From NCBI RefSeq assembly GCF_004339095.1, contig NZ_SMGQ01000014.1:1-64000 (forward strand): a stretch of DNA of 64,000 bases, written 5' to 3'. This DNA comes from Natranaerovirga hydrolytica. GTDB lineage: Bacteria > Bacillota > Clostridia > Lachnospirales > DSM-24629. Under the pieces are notes generated by a model. The model saw only the letters and a program-made list of their open reading frames with translations, was not told the origin of the DNA and did not search any database. The stretch's first letter is position 1. Each line of letters opens with the position of its first letter. Shown one piece after another: positions 18,341 through 27,755 of this stretch. Position numbers and translations under genes: made by a program.

Positions 18341-19972
18341 CTAAGTTTGTGCTGCATTCATAAGTTTAGGGATAACTTGTTTTTTTCTTGAAAATACACC
18401 AGATAAGAAAATGGTATCTTCATCTAAATTCAGTTCAAAAGCTTTTTGCGCAATGACTTTATTCTTACCTGCAATAATGATTTCAGTTCCTCCAATGATA
18501 ATGCTGGTTACCATTAAAACTGCCAAATCCAGTTCTTCATTTTGGCAAATTTCTTCTATTTTCTGTTTTAATACAGGTAACATATTGCTTAATGCTTTAA
18601 AATCCCCTGTATTAATTTGAGAAACCATAATTTTATGTTTACCGAAAGCAAAGCGTTTCATATCCCTTGTAATTAATGCCTCTGGCGTTTCATCATGTTC
18701 AATTGCAGTCCCTGCAATAATCATATCCATGCCATAAGCATTCATATTAACACCTGCTATACGTGCAAGTTCCTTCGCCGTTTCTTTATCTTTATGGGTA
18801 CAAGTAGGCGAATTAAACAATAATGTATCCGATAATATGGCACTTAACATAATGCCTGCCATTTCTTTGGGAATGGGTATTTTTTCTTCTTTGTACAAAT
18901 CATATATAATGGTGGCTGTACATCCCACCGGTTCAGCTCTAAAAAATAAAGGCGCCATCGTTTGGACATTTCCAATTTTATGATGATCAATAATTTCAAG
19001 AATCTCTGCATCTTCTATGCCTTCTATAGACTGGTCTTTTTCATTATGATCTACTAAAATCACTTTTTTTCTATTAACTTTTAACAGATCACTTCTCGCT
19101 AATAAGCCCACAACTTTTCCATCTTCGTCTACGACTGGAAAACTTCGGTGCTGAGAAGCTAATATTTGCTCTTTAATTTCTTCTAATGAATCGTTTAACT
19201 CAAAGTACTCAAATGTTCTTTTATTAATCATTTTTTCTATTGGAACGGTTTTTTCAATTATCTTTATAATATTAAATATAGAGGTATTTACTTCTATTAC
19301 AATACCTTCATAATCCTCTGGAATTTCATCAACAGATTTGTCCTCATTTTCTTTAGAAATAATTATACAAGAAGCGCCGCTATTAAAGACAATTTCATTA
19401 TTGTCTTTTAAATTTTTTGCAATTAAAATATCGCCTTTTAATAATGTTTTACCGGATATAACTTCAGATAGTGTGCTAACTTCACCTTCTACAAATTCAT
19501 ATGGATATGTTCCGTGAATAACATTGCCTTCTAGAGCTTTTACAATATTCTTAAAAGGGGTTTTAGAATTTTTAAGATGGTCATTGGATACTTTTCCAAT
19601 TAAACTGTTGTAAAGATCTATTAATGTCACCACACCAATAATTCTTTCTTGCTCATCTACAACAGGCGTAGAATATTTATTTTTATTAACAATAACATCT
19701 ACAGCTTCTACTATAGAATCTTGTGGCTTAACACAAATAACATTTCTTAAGTACAAATCTTTTACCTTTAATTCTAACTTCTCAATTTGCCTGGGTATTT
19801 GAACATTAAAATAATCTAAGGCATACTGGGTTTCATTGCTTATCGCACCTAAACGGTATGCTGTGGCTTTTTTATATCCTAAAGCCTTTTTCAAATTGGC
19901 ATAGGCAATGGCTGAACAAATCGAATCTGTATCTGGGTTTTGGTGTCCAAATATATATATTTTATCTTTCAT
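18341..19972 (-). CDS. ppaC: Manganese-dependent inorganic pyrophosphatase with CBS and DRTGG domains
   Basis: This family II pyrophosphatase hydrolyses PPi to two phosphates. The 543 residues are arranged as an N-terminal DHH part (GHQNPDTDS), then an insert of CBS (about 70-125), DRTGG (130-240) and CBS (245-305), and then the remaining DHH core (IDHHKIGN) and DHHA2. In this subfamily the CBS pair is known to mediate control by adenine nucleotides. The ATG at 19972 has AGAGGTG eight bases upstream; a GTG three codons earlier overlaps that site. Downstream is rarA. Confidence 0.93.
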   Translation of the reverse strand: MKDKIYIFGHQNPDTDSICSAIAYANLKKALGYKKATAYRLGAISNETQYALDYFNVQIPRQIEKLELKVKDLYLRNVICVKPQDSIVEAVDVIVNKNKYSTPVVDEQERIIGVVTLIDLYNSLIGKVSNDHLKNSKTPFKNIVKALEGNVIHGTYPYEFVEGEVSTLSEVISGKTLLKGDILIAKNLKDNNEIVFNSGASCIIISKENEDKSVDEIPEDYEGIVIEVNTSIFNIIKIIEKTVPIEKMINKRTFEYFELNDSLEEIKEQILASQHRSFPVVDEDGKVVGLLARSDLLKVNRKKVILVDHNEKDQSIEGIEDAEILEIIDHHKIGNVQTMAPLFFRAEPVGCTATIIYDLYKEEKIPIPKEMAGIMLSAILSDTLLFNSPTCTHKDKETAKELARIAGVNMNAYGMDMIIAGTAIEHDETPEALITRDMKRFAFGKHKIMVSQINTGDFKALSNMLPVLKQKIEEICQNEELDLAVLMVTSIIIGGTEIIIAGKNKVIAQKAFELNLDEDTIFLSGVFSRKKQVIPKLMNAAQT

Positions 19973-20123
19973 TTTTTTCACCTCTTGTCGTTTATATTTT
20001 TTGATTATGTATAATAATAAGTATATACCATTAACTTTTTACTTAGACAAATCCAATAAAAGCTTTACAGTTTATTATATTATATCATAAAAAGTTAAAA
20101 TTGCTAGAAATTACCTACTTGCC

Positions 20124-20152
20124 TTGACATTTTTCTTCTTTTTATATATAGT
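20124..20152 (+). promoter_or_regulatory. Promoter of the TrmB-type regulator and lysA
   Basis: TTGACA (20124-20129), a 17-bp spacer and TATAGT (20147-20152) lie about 40 bp before the regulator start. Only one good promoter precedes the two genes. Confidence 0.75.
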
Positions 20153-20192
20153 AGTATTATAAAGAAACACTATTTATCTTTTGAGGTGTGTA

Positions 20193-20861
20193 ATGGAGTT
20201 ACTTGATGCTTTTAAAGCCATTGGTTTTACCAAACAAGAAACATTGATTTACCTTACTTTATGTGAACATGGGCAATTGTCTGGTTATGAAGCTGCCAAA
20301 TTATCTGGCATTTCCCGTTCTAATGCTTATGCTTCTTTGTCAAGCCTTGTTGAAAAAGGTGGTGGCTATATAATAGAGGGTCAGCCTAAAAAATATGTTG
20401 CTACACCAACTAATGAGTTACTGGTTAATTCTAAAAGATGGTTTGATAAAGTTTTTAAAATCATAGAAAGTAAAGTTGTTTTTAACAAATCTCAACAAGA
20501 ACCCTATATAACCATTGCAGGGTATGATAAAATTGTTAATAAATTAGAAAATATATTGTTGCTTACCAACTCTCATCTTTATTTTTCTGCCGAACACAGT
20601 ATTATCAATCAATTTTATACTATTTTATCTAAGTTAGCAGAAACGAAGAAAGTTGTACTTTTAAGCGATAAAAAAGTTTCCGATTCTAATATTATTTTTT
20701 ATGAAACTGAAAAAAGTTCATCTGTAAAGTTAATTGTAGATACTTCTACTGTTATTACTGGAACTTTGGAACAATGTTTGTATTCTAAGAATGCAACACT
20801 GATACAAATTATTAGAGAAGCTATGGTCAATGAAATTAAATTAATTAAATCTGAAAGCTAA
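20193..20861 (+). CDS. TrmB-family transcriptional regulator
   Basis: The N-terminal 80 residues form a winged helix (FTKQETLIYLTLCEHG, then SGISRSNAYASLSSL) typical of the TrmB family. The C-terminal half is a smaller domain that may bind an effector. The ATG at 20193 is chosen, with GAGGTG upstream, giving 222 residues. It lies 15 bp before lysA and shares its promoter, so it may sense lysine or a related metabolite and regulate lysA and itself. That role is inferred from position alone. Confidence 0.85.
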   Translation: MELLDAFKAIGFTKQETLIYLTLCEHGQLSGYEAAKLSGISRSNAYASLSSLVEKGGGYIIEGQPKKYVATPTNELLVNSKRWFDKVFKIIESKVVFNKSQQEPYITIAGYDKIVNKLENILLLTNSHLYFSAEHSIINQFYTILSKLAETKKVVLLSDKKVSDSNIIFYETEKSSSVKLIVDTSTVITGTLEQCLYSKNATLIQIIREAMVNEIKLIKSES

Positions 20862-20876
20862 GAGAGGAGATTATTT

Positions 20877-22130
20877 ATGTTAAAAGAACATAATAAAGTA
20901 TCAAATAGTCTTAATTTTTATGGTAACACTACACCAAGTGAGTTGGTTAAAACTTACGGAAGCACAGTATATGTCTACAACGAAAAGGTGTTAAGAGAAA
21001 GATGTCGTGAACTTAAAAATCTTGTATCTTACAAAAATTTTGCTGTCAATTATTCTGTTAAAGCCAATAGTAATCCTGAGATCTTAAAGATTGCTTGCGA
21101 AGAAGGATTGTATGCTGATGCAATGAGTCCAGGAGAAATATATGTTAATCTTAAAGCTGGTTTTGATCCTAAAAAAATATTGTATATTAGTAATAACGTT
21201 TCTAAAGAAGAAATGCAATATGCCATTGATCATGGTGTTTTAACCAGTGTGGATTCTATTTCTCAGTTAGAACAATATGGTGAATTAAATCCAGGCGGAC
21301 GTGTTTGTATTCGTTTTAATCCTGGTGTCGGTGCAGGACATCACGAAAAAGTTGTAACCGGTGGTAAGAAAACAAAATTTGGTGTGGACCCACATCTTGT
21401 GCCAGAAGTAAAAGATATTTTAAACAAATATGATTTAAAACTTGCTGGTATTAATCAACATATTGGTTCATTATTTATGGACGGTAGCAAATACGTTGAA
21501 GGTGTACAGTCTGTTTTATCTATTGCTGAGAACTTTGATGATTTAGAGTTTATTGATTTAGGTGGTGGTTTTGGTATTCCATACAATAAATTAAGTGGAC
21601 AACCTAGACTAGACTTAAAAGAGCTTGGCCAACAATTAGACGAAGTGATTAATAATTGGGTTTCAAAATATGGTAAAGAAATTCAATTTAAAATAGAGCC
21701 CGGTCGTTATATTGTTGGTGAATGTGGTATTTTATTAGGAACCGTACACACTGTGAAGTACAATTATGATAACAAATATATTGGTACGGATTTAGGTTTT
21801 AATGTATTAATACGTCCTGCAATGTATGAGTCACACCATGATATTGAAGTTTATCGTGAAAGTGACAAACCTTCTACTCAATATGAATTTGTAACTGTAG
21901 TTGGTAACATTTGTGAAAGTGGCGATATTATTGCTAAAGAAAGAGAACTTCCAGAAATCTTTGAAGGCGATATTCTAGGTGTGCTTGATGCAGGTGCTTA
22001 TGGATATTGTATGGCTTCTAATTATAACAATCGTTTAAGACCAGCGGAAGTCCTCATTCAAGAAGATGGCTCTCATCGATTAATTAGACGTCGAGATACA
22101 CTTGAAGATTTGGTTAGAAATTTTGTATAA
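20877..22130 (+). CDS. lysA: Diaminopimelate decarboxylase
   Basis: It converts meso-diaminopimelate to lysine, the last step of lysine synthesis. The 417-residue protein is a fold-type III PLP enzyme. The PLP lysine is K62 in YSVKAN, and other family motifs are HIGS, DLGGGFGIPY, EPGRYIVGE and the late GAYGYCMASNYN. A GAGAGGAG site precedes the ATG. No other lysine genes are nearby. Confidence 0.95.
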   Translation: MLKEHNKVSNSLNFYGNTTPSELVKTYGSTVYVYNEKVLRERCRELKNLVSYKNFAVNYSVKANSNPEILKIACEEGLYADAMSPGEIYVNLKAGFDPKKILYISNNVSKEEMQYAIDHGVLTSVDSISQLEQYGELNPGGRVCIRFNPGVGAGHHEKVVTGGKKTKFGVDPHLVPEVKDILNKYDLKLAGINQHIGSLFMDGSKYVEGVQSVLSIAENFDDLEFIDLGGGFGIPYNKLSGQPRLDLKELGQQLDEVINNWVSKYGKEIQFKIEPGRYIVGECGILLGTVHTVKYNYDNKYIGTDLGFNVLIRPAMYESHHDIEVYRESDKPSTQYEFVTVVGNICESGDIIAKERELPEIFEGDILGVLDAGAYGYCMASNYNNRLRPAEVLIQEDGSHRLIRRRDTLEDLVRNFV

Positions 22131-22146
22131 TATCATACTATAAACT

Positions 22147-22177
22147 AAAAAAGTGGGCTCTTAAGCCCACTTTTTTT
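22147..22177. terminator. Bidirectional terminator
   Basis: AAGTGGGCT and AGCCCACTT form a perfect stem flanked by A residues on one side and seven T residues on the other. It separates lysA from the convergent ABC exporter gene. Confidence 0.92.
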
Positions 22178-22214
22178 ATGCTCTACTTCACCATTAGGAT
22201 CTGATTGTATAATT

Positions 22215-23966
22215 TTATATTTCGTCTGGTATAAATCCTTTAAATTGAGCGTTATAAAGCTTCGAATAGATACCTTCTGTTTTGATCAGTTCTTCATGAC
22301 TGCCTTGTTCTTTTATGCCTTCTTGTGTCATAACAACAATTCTATCTGCATTTTTAATGGTGGATAACCTATGGGCAATAACAAGTGTTGTTCTGCCTTT
22401 GGCTAACTTTTCTAATGCATTTTGGATTTTTATTTCTGTTTCATTGTCTAATGCTGAAGTGGCTTCATCTAAGATTAATATTGGTGGGTTTTTCAGAAAC
22501 ACTCTAGCAATACTAATTCTTTGTTTTTGTCCACCAGACAACCTTATGCCTCTATCCCCTACTTCTGTTTCATATCCCTTTGGTAAAGACATAATAAAGT
22601 CATGTATTTCAGCTTTTTTAGCTGCTTCAATAATTTCATTATCTGTGGCATTGATTTTACCATAAGCAATATTCTCTTTTATAGTCCCTGAGAATAAAAA
22701 TACATCTTGCTGTACAATACCAATATTTCTTCTTAAAGAATTCATTTTAATATCTTTAATATTTTTGCCATCGACTTGTATTGCTCCTTCATTGACATCA
22801 TAAAATCTAGGAATCAATTGACAGATCGTGGTTTTTCCACCGCCTGAAGGTCCTACCAAAGCAACCGTTTCTCCTGATTGTATATGCAAGTCAAGTTCAT
22901 TTAACACTTGCTCTTCTTCTGTATAGGCGAATGATACTTTTTTAAATTCTATATTCCCCTTAACCTCTTGAATGTCTATAGCATTTTTACTGTCTGTTAT
23001 AGAAGGATCAATTTCCATAATTTCTACAAATCTTTCAAAACCTGTCATTCCAGATTCAAATTGCTGAACAAAGTTGGTTAACTTTCTTATGGGTTGTAAG
23101 AAAGAATTAATATATAATATAAACGCTAATAAATCACCATGAGACATTTGACCAACCATAATAAAATAGCCACCAACACCTATGGCAATTACATTTAGGA
23201 TGTGAATCATAAAATGCATACCGCCCATAAAAATACCCATTCTTTTATATGCATACTTTTTTGAGCCTCTAAATGCGTCATTACCTTTTTTGAATTTACT
23301 TACTTCAAAGTCTTCATTAGCAAATGCCTTTGCCACTCTTATTCCTGACAGACTATTTTCTAAGGTTGAATTAATATTGGCTGTTTTTCTTTTAACTTCT
23401 CTAAAACCCTGAGAGAGCTTTTTTCTTTGAGATATAGCAAACCAAACCAATATAACCACAACCACATATAAAATCAATGTAAGCTTCCAGTTAATGGTTA
23501 ATAATATTATAAAGGAACCACCTAGCATTAATGTGGATAAAAAGATGTCTTCTGGTCCATGATGGGCTAATTCTGTTATTTCAAATAAGTCATTGACCAC
23601 TCTTGACATTAAGCTACCTGTTTTATTTTTATCGTAAAATTTAAAAGGCAGTTTTTGTAAGTGCAAAAACAAATCGTTACGCATATCGTATTCTATCCGA
23701 ACACCCAGTACATGCCCCCAATAGTTAACAATGTACTCAAATATACCTCTTAAAATATAAATTCCAATGAGTACAAGTATAAAGATAAAAAACACATTGT
23801 ACCTTTCATTGGGTAATAAATCTTGTAATATGTACCTTGAAATCATAGGAAAAGCTAAGTCAATACTTGCAATCATAAAAGCACAAAACATATCAAAAAA
23901 GAATAGTGCCTTATGAGGCTTATAATAGCCTATAAATTTTCTAATGATCTTCTTCTTTTGTTTCAT
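22215..23966 (-). CDS. ABC exporter, fused permease and ATPase (MsbA/BmrA-like)
   Basis: This is a half-transporter of 583 residues that should work as a dimer in the cytoplasmic membrane. It has six predicted transmembrane helices (about residues 1-320), then a nucleotide-binding domain with Walker A GPSGGGKTT, signature LSGGQKQR, Walker B ILILDEATS and the H-loop IAHRLST. The substrate cannot be predicted; drug or lipid export is typical. The ATG at 23966 is preferred over one 12 codons upstream because GAGGTGG lies five bases before it. Only one half-transporter gene is present, suggesting a homodimer. Confidence 0.93.
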   Translation of the reverse strand: MKQKKKIIRKFIGYYKPHKALFFFDMFCAFMIASIDLAFPMISRYILQDLLPNERYNVFFIFILVLIGIYILRGIFEYIVNYWGHVLGVRIEYDMRNDLFLHLQKLPFKFYDKNKTGSLMSRVVNDLFEITELAHHGPEDIFLSTLMLGGSFIILLTINWKLTLILYVVVVILVWFAISQRKKLSQGFREVKRKTANINSTLENSLSGIRVAKAFANEDFEVSKFKKGNDAFRGSKKYAYKRMGIFMGGMHFMIHILNVIAIGVGGYFIMVGQMSHGDLLAFILYINSFLQPIRKLTNFVQQFESGMTGFERFVEIMEIDPSITDSKNAIDIQEVKGNIEFKKVSFAYTEEEQVLNELDLHIQSGETVALVGPSGGGKTTICQLIPRFYDVNEGAIQVDGKNIKDIKMNSLRRNIGIVQQDVFLFSGTIKENIAYGKINATDNEIIEAAKKAEIHDFIMSLPKGYETEVGDRGIRLSGGQKQRISIARVFLKNPPILILDEATSALDNETEIKIQNALEKLAKGRTTLVIAHRLSTIKNADRIVVMTQEGIKEQGSHEELIKTEGIYSKLYNAQFKGFIPDEI

Positions 23967-24114
23967 TTTGTCCACCTCAAATTCAGTTAAATTTTTACTC
24001 ATATATTCTATTATCTTTAATATATTTAGATAACTAAGTAATTATAACATGTTCCATTTTATATTACAATTGACTATTGATATTGATTTTCACTAATACC
24101 TATAGGAGGGTAAT

Positions 24115-24663
24115 ATGAATCTTCTTCATCTTTTTTTAATCGCTCTTGCACTGGCATCAGATGCTTTTGCTGCTGCCCTTACCATTGGTCTAACCAATGC
24201 TTTTCTTATTAAAAAAACAGTAAAAGTTGCTTGTTTTTTTGGATTATCCCAAGGATTTATGTCTATATTGGGGTGGTCTTTTGGCTCTATATTTGGCACT
24301 ATATTAGAACCAATTGGCCATTGGATTGCTTTTTTGTTACTTACTTGTATTGGCATTAACATTATGCAAAATGCAAAGAAAAACGAAAAAACTATATTCT
24401 CTACAGATACCTCTACAATTATTAGTATTTCTATTGCTACCAGTATAGATGCTTTTGCTACAGGCATTGGGTTTCATCTATTACATATAACAATTACCCT
24501 ACCTGCTATCATCATTGGATTAACCACTTTTGTTACTTCATTTTTAGGCGTTTATATGGGTAAGCAATTAAAAAAATATATAAAAAAAGAATCCTTCATA
24601 TATTATATATCTGGACTCATTTTGATTGCTATGGGCGTTAAAATTTTGTTGGATTACTTGTAG
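24115..24663 (+). CDS. mntP: Manganese efflux pump MntP
   Basis: MntP exports Mn(II) to prevent toxicity. The 182-residue protein has about six membrane helices in two related halves. Each half carries the family aspartate motif, ASDAFAAAL near residue 16 and TSIDAFATG near residue 111. A strong AGGAGGG site precedes the ATG. The upstream gap is too short to hold a yybP-ykoY manganese riboswitch, and none was seen. The plausible promoter is TTGACT with TAATAC, 18 bp apart, just before the gene. Confidence 0.92.
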   Translation: MNLLHLFLIALALASDAFAAALTIGLTNAFLIKKTVKVACFFGLSQGFMSILGWSFGSIFGTILEPIGHWIAFLLLTCIGINIMQNAKKNEKTIFSTDTSTIISISIATSIDAFATGIGFHLLHITITLPAIIIGLTTFVTSFLGVYMGKQLKKYIKKESFIYYISGLILIAMGVKILLDYL

Positions 24664-24820
24664 TTTTATATACAGAAATTTTTATCTTTAGTCTAAAATC
24701 TAAAATTACAGCGCAAGTTCAGTATTTGATTTTTCTCAATAAACCAGATAAATCCAATTGACTATTTTTTAATTATTTAATTATATTAATTAAACTTTTT
24801 AATATTTTATCAAATCAACG
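24664..24820. other. AT-rich intergenic region after mntP
   Basis: No gene, strong hairpin or repeat is seen here. It leads into the consensus promoter at 24821. Confidence 0.4.
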
Positions 24821-24849
24821 TTGACACTTACTATTGTATTTGTTATTAT
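24821..24849 (+). promoter_or_regulatory. Consensus promoter with long 5' UTR
   Basis: TTGACA (24821-24826), a 17-bp spacer and TATTAT (24844-24849) make a near-perfect sigma-A promoter. The implied 5' UTR of about 125 nt contains a hairpin, ATTCTC facing GGGAAT, near 24892-24911. Confidence 0.8.
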
Positions 24850-24978
24850 TTTTTTGTGTTTATAATTACCTGCGCAAATTAATGCACAAATCATTCTCTT
24901 AAAAAGGGAATCAATAAAAAACAAATTTGGCATTTAATCATTAAACATCTTATAACTACATTTAACTGGAGGCAAAGA

Positions 24979-25635
24979 ATGGATAAAAAAAGAGAACTCC
25001 TTGAACATTTTGAGGATATTACACAGGTAAATTTAGATAGACCAGATAAAGTTTTTTATTTTCATGCAATACCTAATGATATACTAGAAAATCTCAAAGA
25101 GAATAATGACATCTTGGGGTTAGCTCATATCTACGAACTTACAGGAATTATGGATCTTAAATTAAATAAGTTATATGATATTACTAATTTAATGATTAAT
25201 TTTTCTGCTATATATAATATTATTAAGAGCTGTTTTTGTTATTATACCCAAGATAAAGCAGATTATGCCAAAAAATTAGCCCTTGCTTATTATATTGATC
25301 AATTAGAAATGGTCCATTATCTTCAATACGAATATACTAATTACGACAAATATATAATGTTAGCTTTTCATATTGAAATACTTGGCGACTTATCCTTATT
25401 TTTTGATCAAATAAAAACAAAAAAACATTACCAAGAAGCAGATCAACTCTATTCATCAATTGATGCTATTGTACAAAAAGGGGAAACCGCTGATTATTAT
25501 TGGGCTGTGTACTCGGATGCTTTTGACTTTTTATACAGAACATTATTTGATTCAAGTTTCGAACTTGAAGATGATGGTAACAAACGAATTTCACAAAAAG
25601 AAGTTTTTTTCAATGTTGTTAAGTTAGAGGAATAA
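24979..25635 (+). CDS. Hypothetical protein, 218 aa
   Basis: The product is not recognised. It is an acidic, aromatic-rich, probably all-helical soluble protein, with no signal peptide, membrane segment or cysteine motif. An early segment reads DRPDKVFYFHAIP. The gene is well supported by a consensus promoter, a GGAGG site before the ATG, and a strong terminator, and it forms a single-gene unit. Codon usage looks like that of its neighbours, so no recent transfer is suggested. Confidence 0.7.
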   Translation: MDKKRELLEHFEDITQVNLDRPDKVFYFHAIPNDILENLKENNDILGLAHIYELTGIMDLKLNKLYDITNLMINFSAIYNIIKSCFCYYTQDKADYAKKLALAYYIDQLEMVHYLQYEYTNYDKYIMLAFHIEILGDLSLFFDQIKTKKHYQEADQLYSSIDAIVQKGETADYYWAVYSDAFDFLYRTLFDSSFELEDDGNKRISQKEVFFNVVKLEE

Positions 25636-25688
25636 AATGTATTAAGTTTCATCTTTTCAAAACTTAGACTACTATATGTATTTACAAG

Positions 25689-25725
25689 AAAAAATGAGTC
25701 CACTATGACATGGACTCATTTTTTT
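25689..25725. terminator. Strong bidirectional terminator
   Basis: AAAAATGAGTCCA pairs with TGGACTCATTTTT around a short loop, with an A-run on the left and a T-run on the right. It ends the 218-residue gene. Confidence 0.92.
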
Positions 25726-25811
25726 CAAGTGGGGGGGAAAGTTTTTATATATTATATCGCTTTAATATAATGTATTAATAGCGTATATAAACCAATTATT
25801 TTACATTATTT

Positions 25812-25882
25812 GAGTAGTCATAAAAAACACTGCTCTCATTAATGGTATCGATACAATAAACCCTACATTATTATGACTGCTC
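25812..25882. repeat. Long-spaced inverted repeat downstream of dctM
   Basis: GAGTAGTCATAA (25812-25823) and TTATGACTGCTC (25871-25882) are inverted copies matching at 11 of 12 positions, 47 nt apart. Near the middle lies an imperfect palindrome centred on ATCGAT. It may be a 3'-end RNA structure of the TRAP operon or a small degenerate mobile element. Confidence 0.45.
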
Positions 25883-25913
25883 ATATTATATTTCAAAATA
25901 CCTAGGGGGCATG

Positions 25914-27200
25914 TTAATATATTAAGTCGACTAGGAAAGTCGAGAAAAAAGGGACATACGTAATGAGTAACATAATAACCAACAACAACCCATAAAAAGG
26001 TAGCGCGGCTTTTATAAAGTCTTTTGTTTTACACTTTGTGATACCACAGGTAACAAACATCAGAGTTCCCATTGGCGGTGACAATGCACCTACCGCATTA
26101 TTGAATATATAAGTCATTGCAAAATGAATATCGTTAATACCAAACTCTCTTGCAATGGGAACAAGCAATGGAACAAGAATAATCATAGATGCATTACCTT
26201 CAATAAACATTCCAACGATTAGCAAGAATATATTTACAATTAACAAGAATATATATTTGTTGTCAATAGTACTGACAATCCATTCTGTTAACTGTTGTGG
26301 AACACGCTCTCTGGTTAAAATCCAAGAAAATACTGTAGCTGCTGCAACAATAAGCATAATGGCAGATGTTGTTGTTACAGTCTCCTTTACTGCTTGGATA
26401 AAATCTTTCTTTTTTAATTCTCTATAAATAATTCCTAATAACAATGCAAATAGAATTGCTACACTACCAGCCTCTGTTGCAGTGAAAACACCTAAACGAA
26501 TACCACCAATAATAATAATGGGTAACATCAAAGGCAAAAGCGCTGGTCGAGTCGTCTTAATACTTTCTTTTAAAGTTAATCTTTCTGTTCGTATTGGTTT
26601 ATATCCTCTTTTTTTAGACACGATACTAATAAGAATCATTAAAGATGCTGTCAATAAAGTACCAATACCGATACCGGCAACAAAAAGCCTTCCAATGGAA
26701 ACATTAGCAATGCTGCCGTAAATAATCATTGCAATTCCTGGTGGAATCAGTGGTGTTATCATAGATGAAGTTGCTGTAACGACTGTTGAAAAAGCATTTG
26801 AAAAACCTTTTTCTCTCATCTGAGGCACTAACATTTTAGATTGCATAGCTGCATCCGCAATGTTCGAACCCGATAATCCGCCCATCATAGCAGATAACAA
26901 AATATTGACTTGTGCTAACCCACCACTCATACGTCCAGTTAACACTTCTGCAAAGTCCATAATTCGCTTAGTTACACCACTATAATTCATCAGTACACCT
27001 GCTCCAACAAAAAATGGAATAGCTAATAAAGATATACTTTCTGCACCACTTATTGATTGCTGAGCAAATAAAATAGGATTCACATTAGGGGTCATAAGAA
27101 AATACATCATAGAACCACCTAAAATAGCAATATATACAGGGACTTTAAAGAACAAAAGAACCAAGAGCACAAGTGCTGTCATCAAAATAATTTCATTCAT
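25914..27200 (-). CDS. dctM: TRAP transporter large permease subunit (DctM)
   Basis: This is the 12-helix membrane subunit that couples solute uptake to a sodium gradient in TRAP systems. The 428 residues are highly hydrophobic and show family segments such as FFVGAGVLMNYSG, MGGLSGSNIADAA, TPLIPPGIAMIIYG and SPPMGTLMFV. Its start overlaps the end of dctQ by eight bases. With dctQ and dctP it makes a complete three-part transporter. Confidence 0.95.
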   Translation of the reverse strand: MNEIILMTALVLLVLLFFKVPVYIAILGGSMMYFLMTPNVNPILFAQQSISGAESISLLAIPFFVGAGVLMNYSGVTKRIMDFAEVLTGRMSGGLAQVNILLSAMMGGLSGSNIADAAMQSKMLVPQMREKGFSNAFSTVVTATSSMITPLIPPGIAMIIYGSIANVSIGRLFVAGIGIGTLLTASLMILISIVSKKRGYKPIRTERLTLKESIKTTRPALLPLMLPIIIIGGIRLGVFTATEAGSVAILFALLLGIIYRELKKKDFIQAVKETVTTTSAIMLIVAAATVFSWILTRERVPQQLTEWIVSTIDNKYIFLLIVNIFLLIVGMFIEGNASMIILVPLLVPIAREFGINDIHFAMTYIFNNAVGALSPPMGTLMFVTCGITKCKTKDFIKAALPFYGLLLVIMLLITYVPFFSTFLVDLIY

Positions 27201-27708
27201 TTGTATCCTCCTGTTCTATTTCTTTATTATTTATTGATTTCATTTGATCAATCAAGCTAATGGTATAGTTAATCATCATTAATGCAGTTGCTATGGGAAT
27301 CGCTCCATAAATTAATGAATAAGGTACTTCTAGCATATTAGTGGAACGTCCATTACGTATAAACAATTGAACAAAACCAATACTTTGTATGAATAAATAT
27401 CCTAATACTACATAAACAACTAAAGCAATTAGTATTTCTATTACTTTTTGTATCTTTTCAGGAAACATCTCGACTAACACTTCTATGGCTACATGATTAT
27501 TTGTTCTAAATGCAGCACCTGCTGAAATATAAACGATCCAAAGCATACACCATAACTGTACTTCTTCAAGCCAAGTAAAAGGCATTTTCATTACATACCT
27601 CATAATAACACCCATAAATGTTAAGATTATAAGTGCTCCTAGAGCTATACCTGCAATAATAATATCCATATTTCCCAAAAGGATCAGTGCTTTACTCTTT
27701 TTTTTCAC
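27193..27708 (-). CDS. dctQ: TRAP transporter small permease subunit (DctQ)
   Basis: The 171-residue protein has four predicted membrane helices and the DctQ signature around RYVMKMPFTWLEEVQLW. It forms the membrane complex with DctM and accepts substrate from DctP. It lies 47 bp after dctP and overlaps dctM. Confidence 0.92.
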   Translation of the reverse strand: MKKKSKALILLGNMDIIIAGIALGALIILTFMGVIMRYVMKMPFTWLEEVQLWCMLWIVYISAGAAFRTNNHVAIEVLVEMFPEKIQKVIEILIALVVYVVLGYLFIQSIGFVQLFIRNGRSTNMLEVPYSLIYGAIPIATALMMINYTISLIDQMKSINNKEIEQEDTNE

Positions 27709-27755
27709 AAGACCACCTATTCCTATTCTATATGATTCTAATTAAATAATTTGTT

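Noticed and set aside
24003-24114. Manganese riboswitch (yybP-ykoY) before mntP
   Set aside because: The gap is about 110 bp, a promoter lies close to the gene, and the conserved riboswitch loops are not present.
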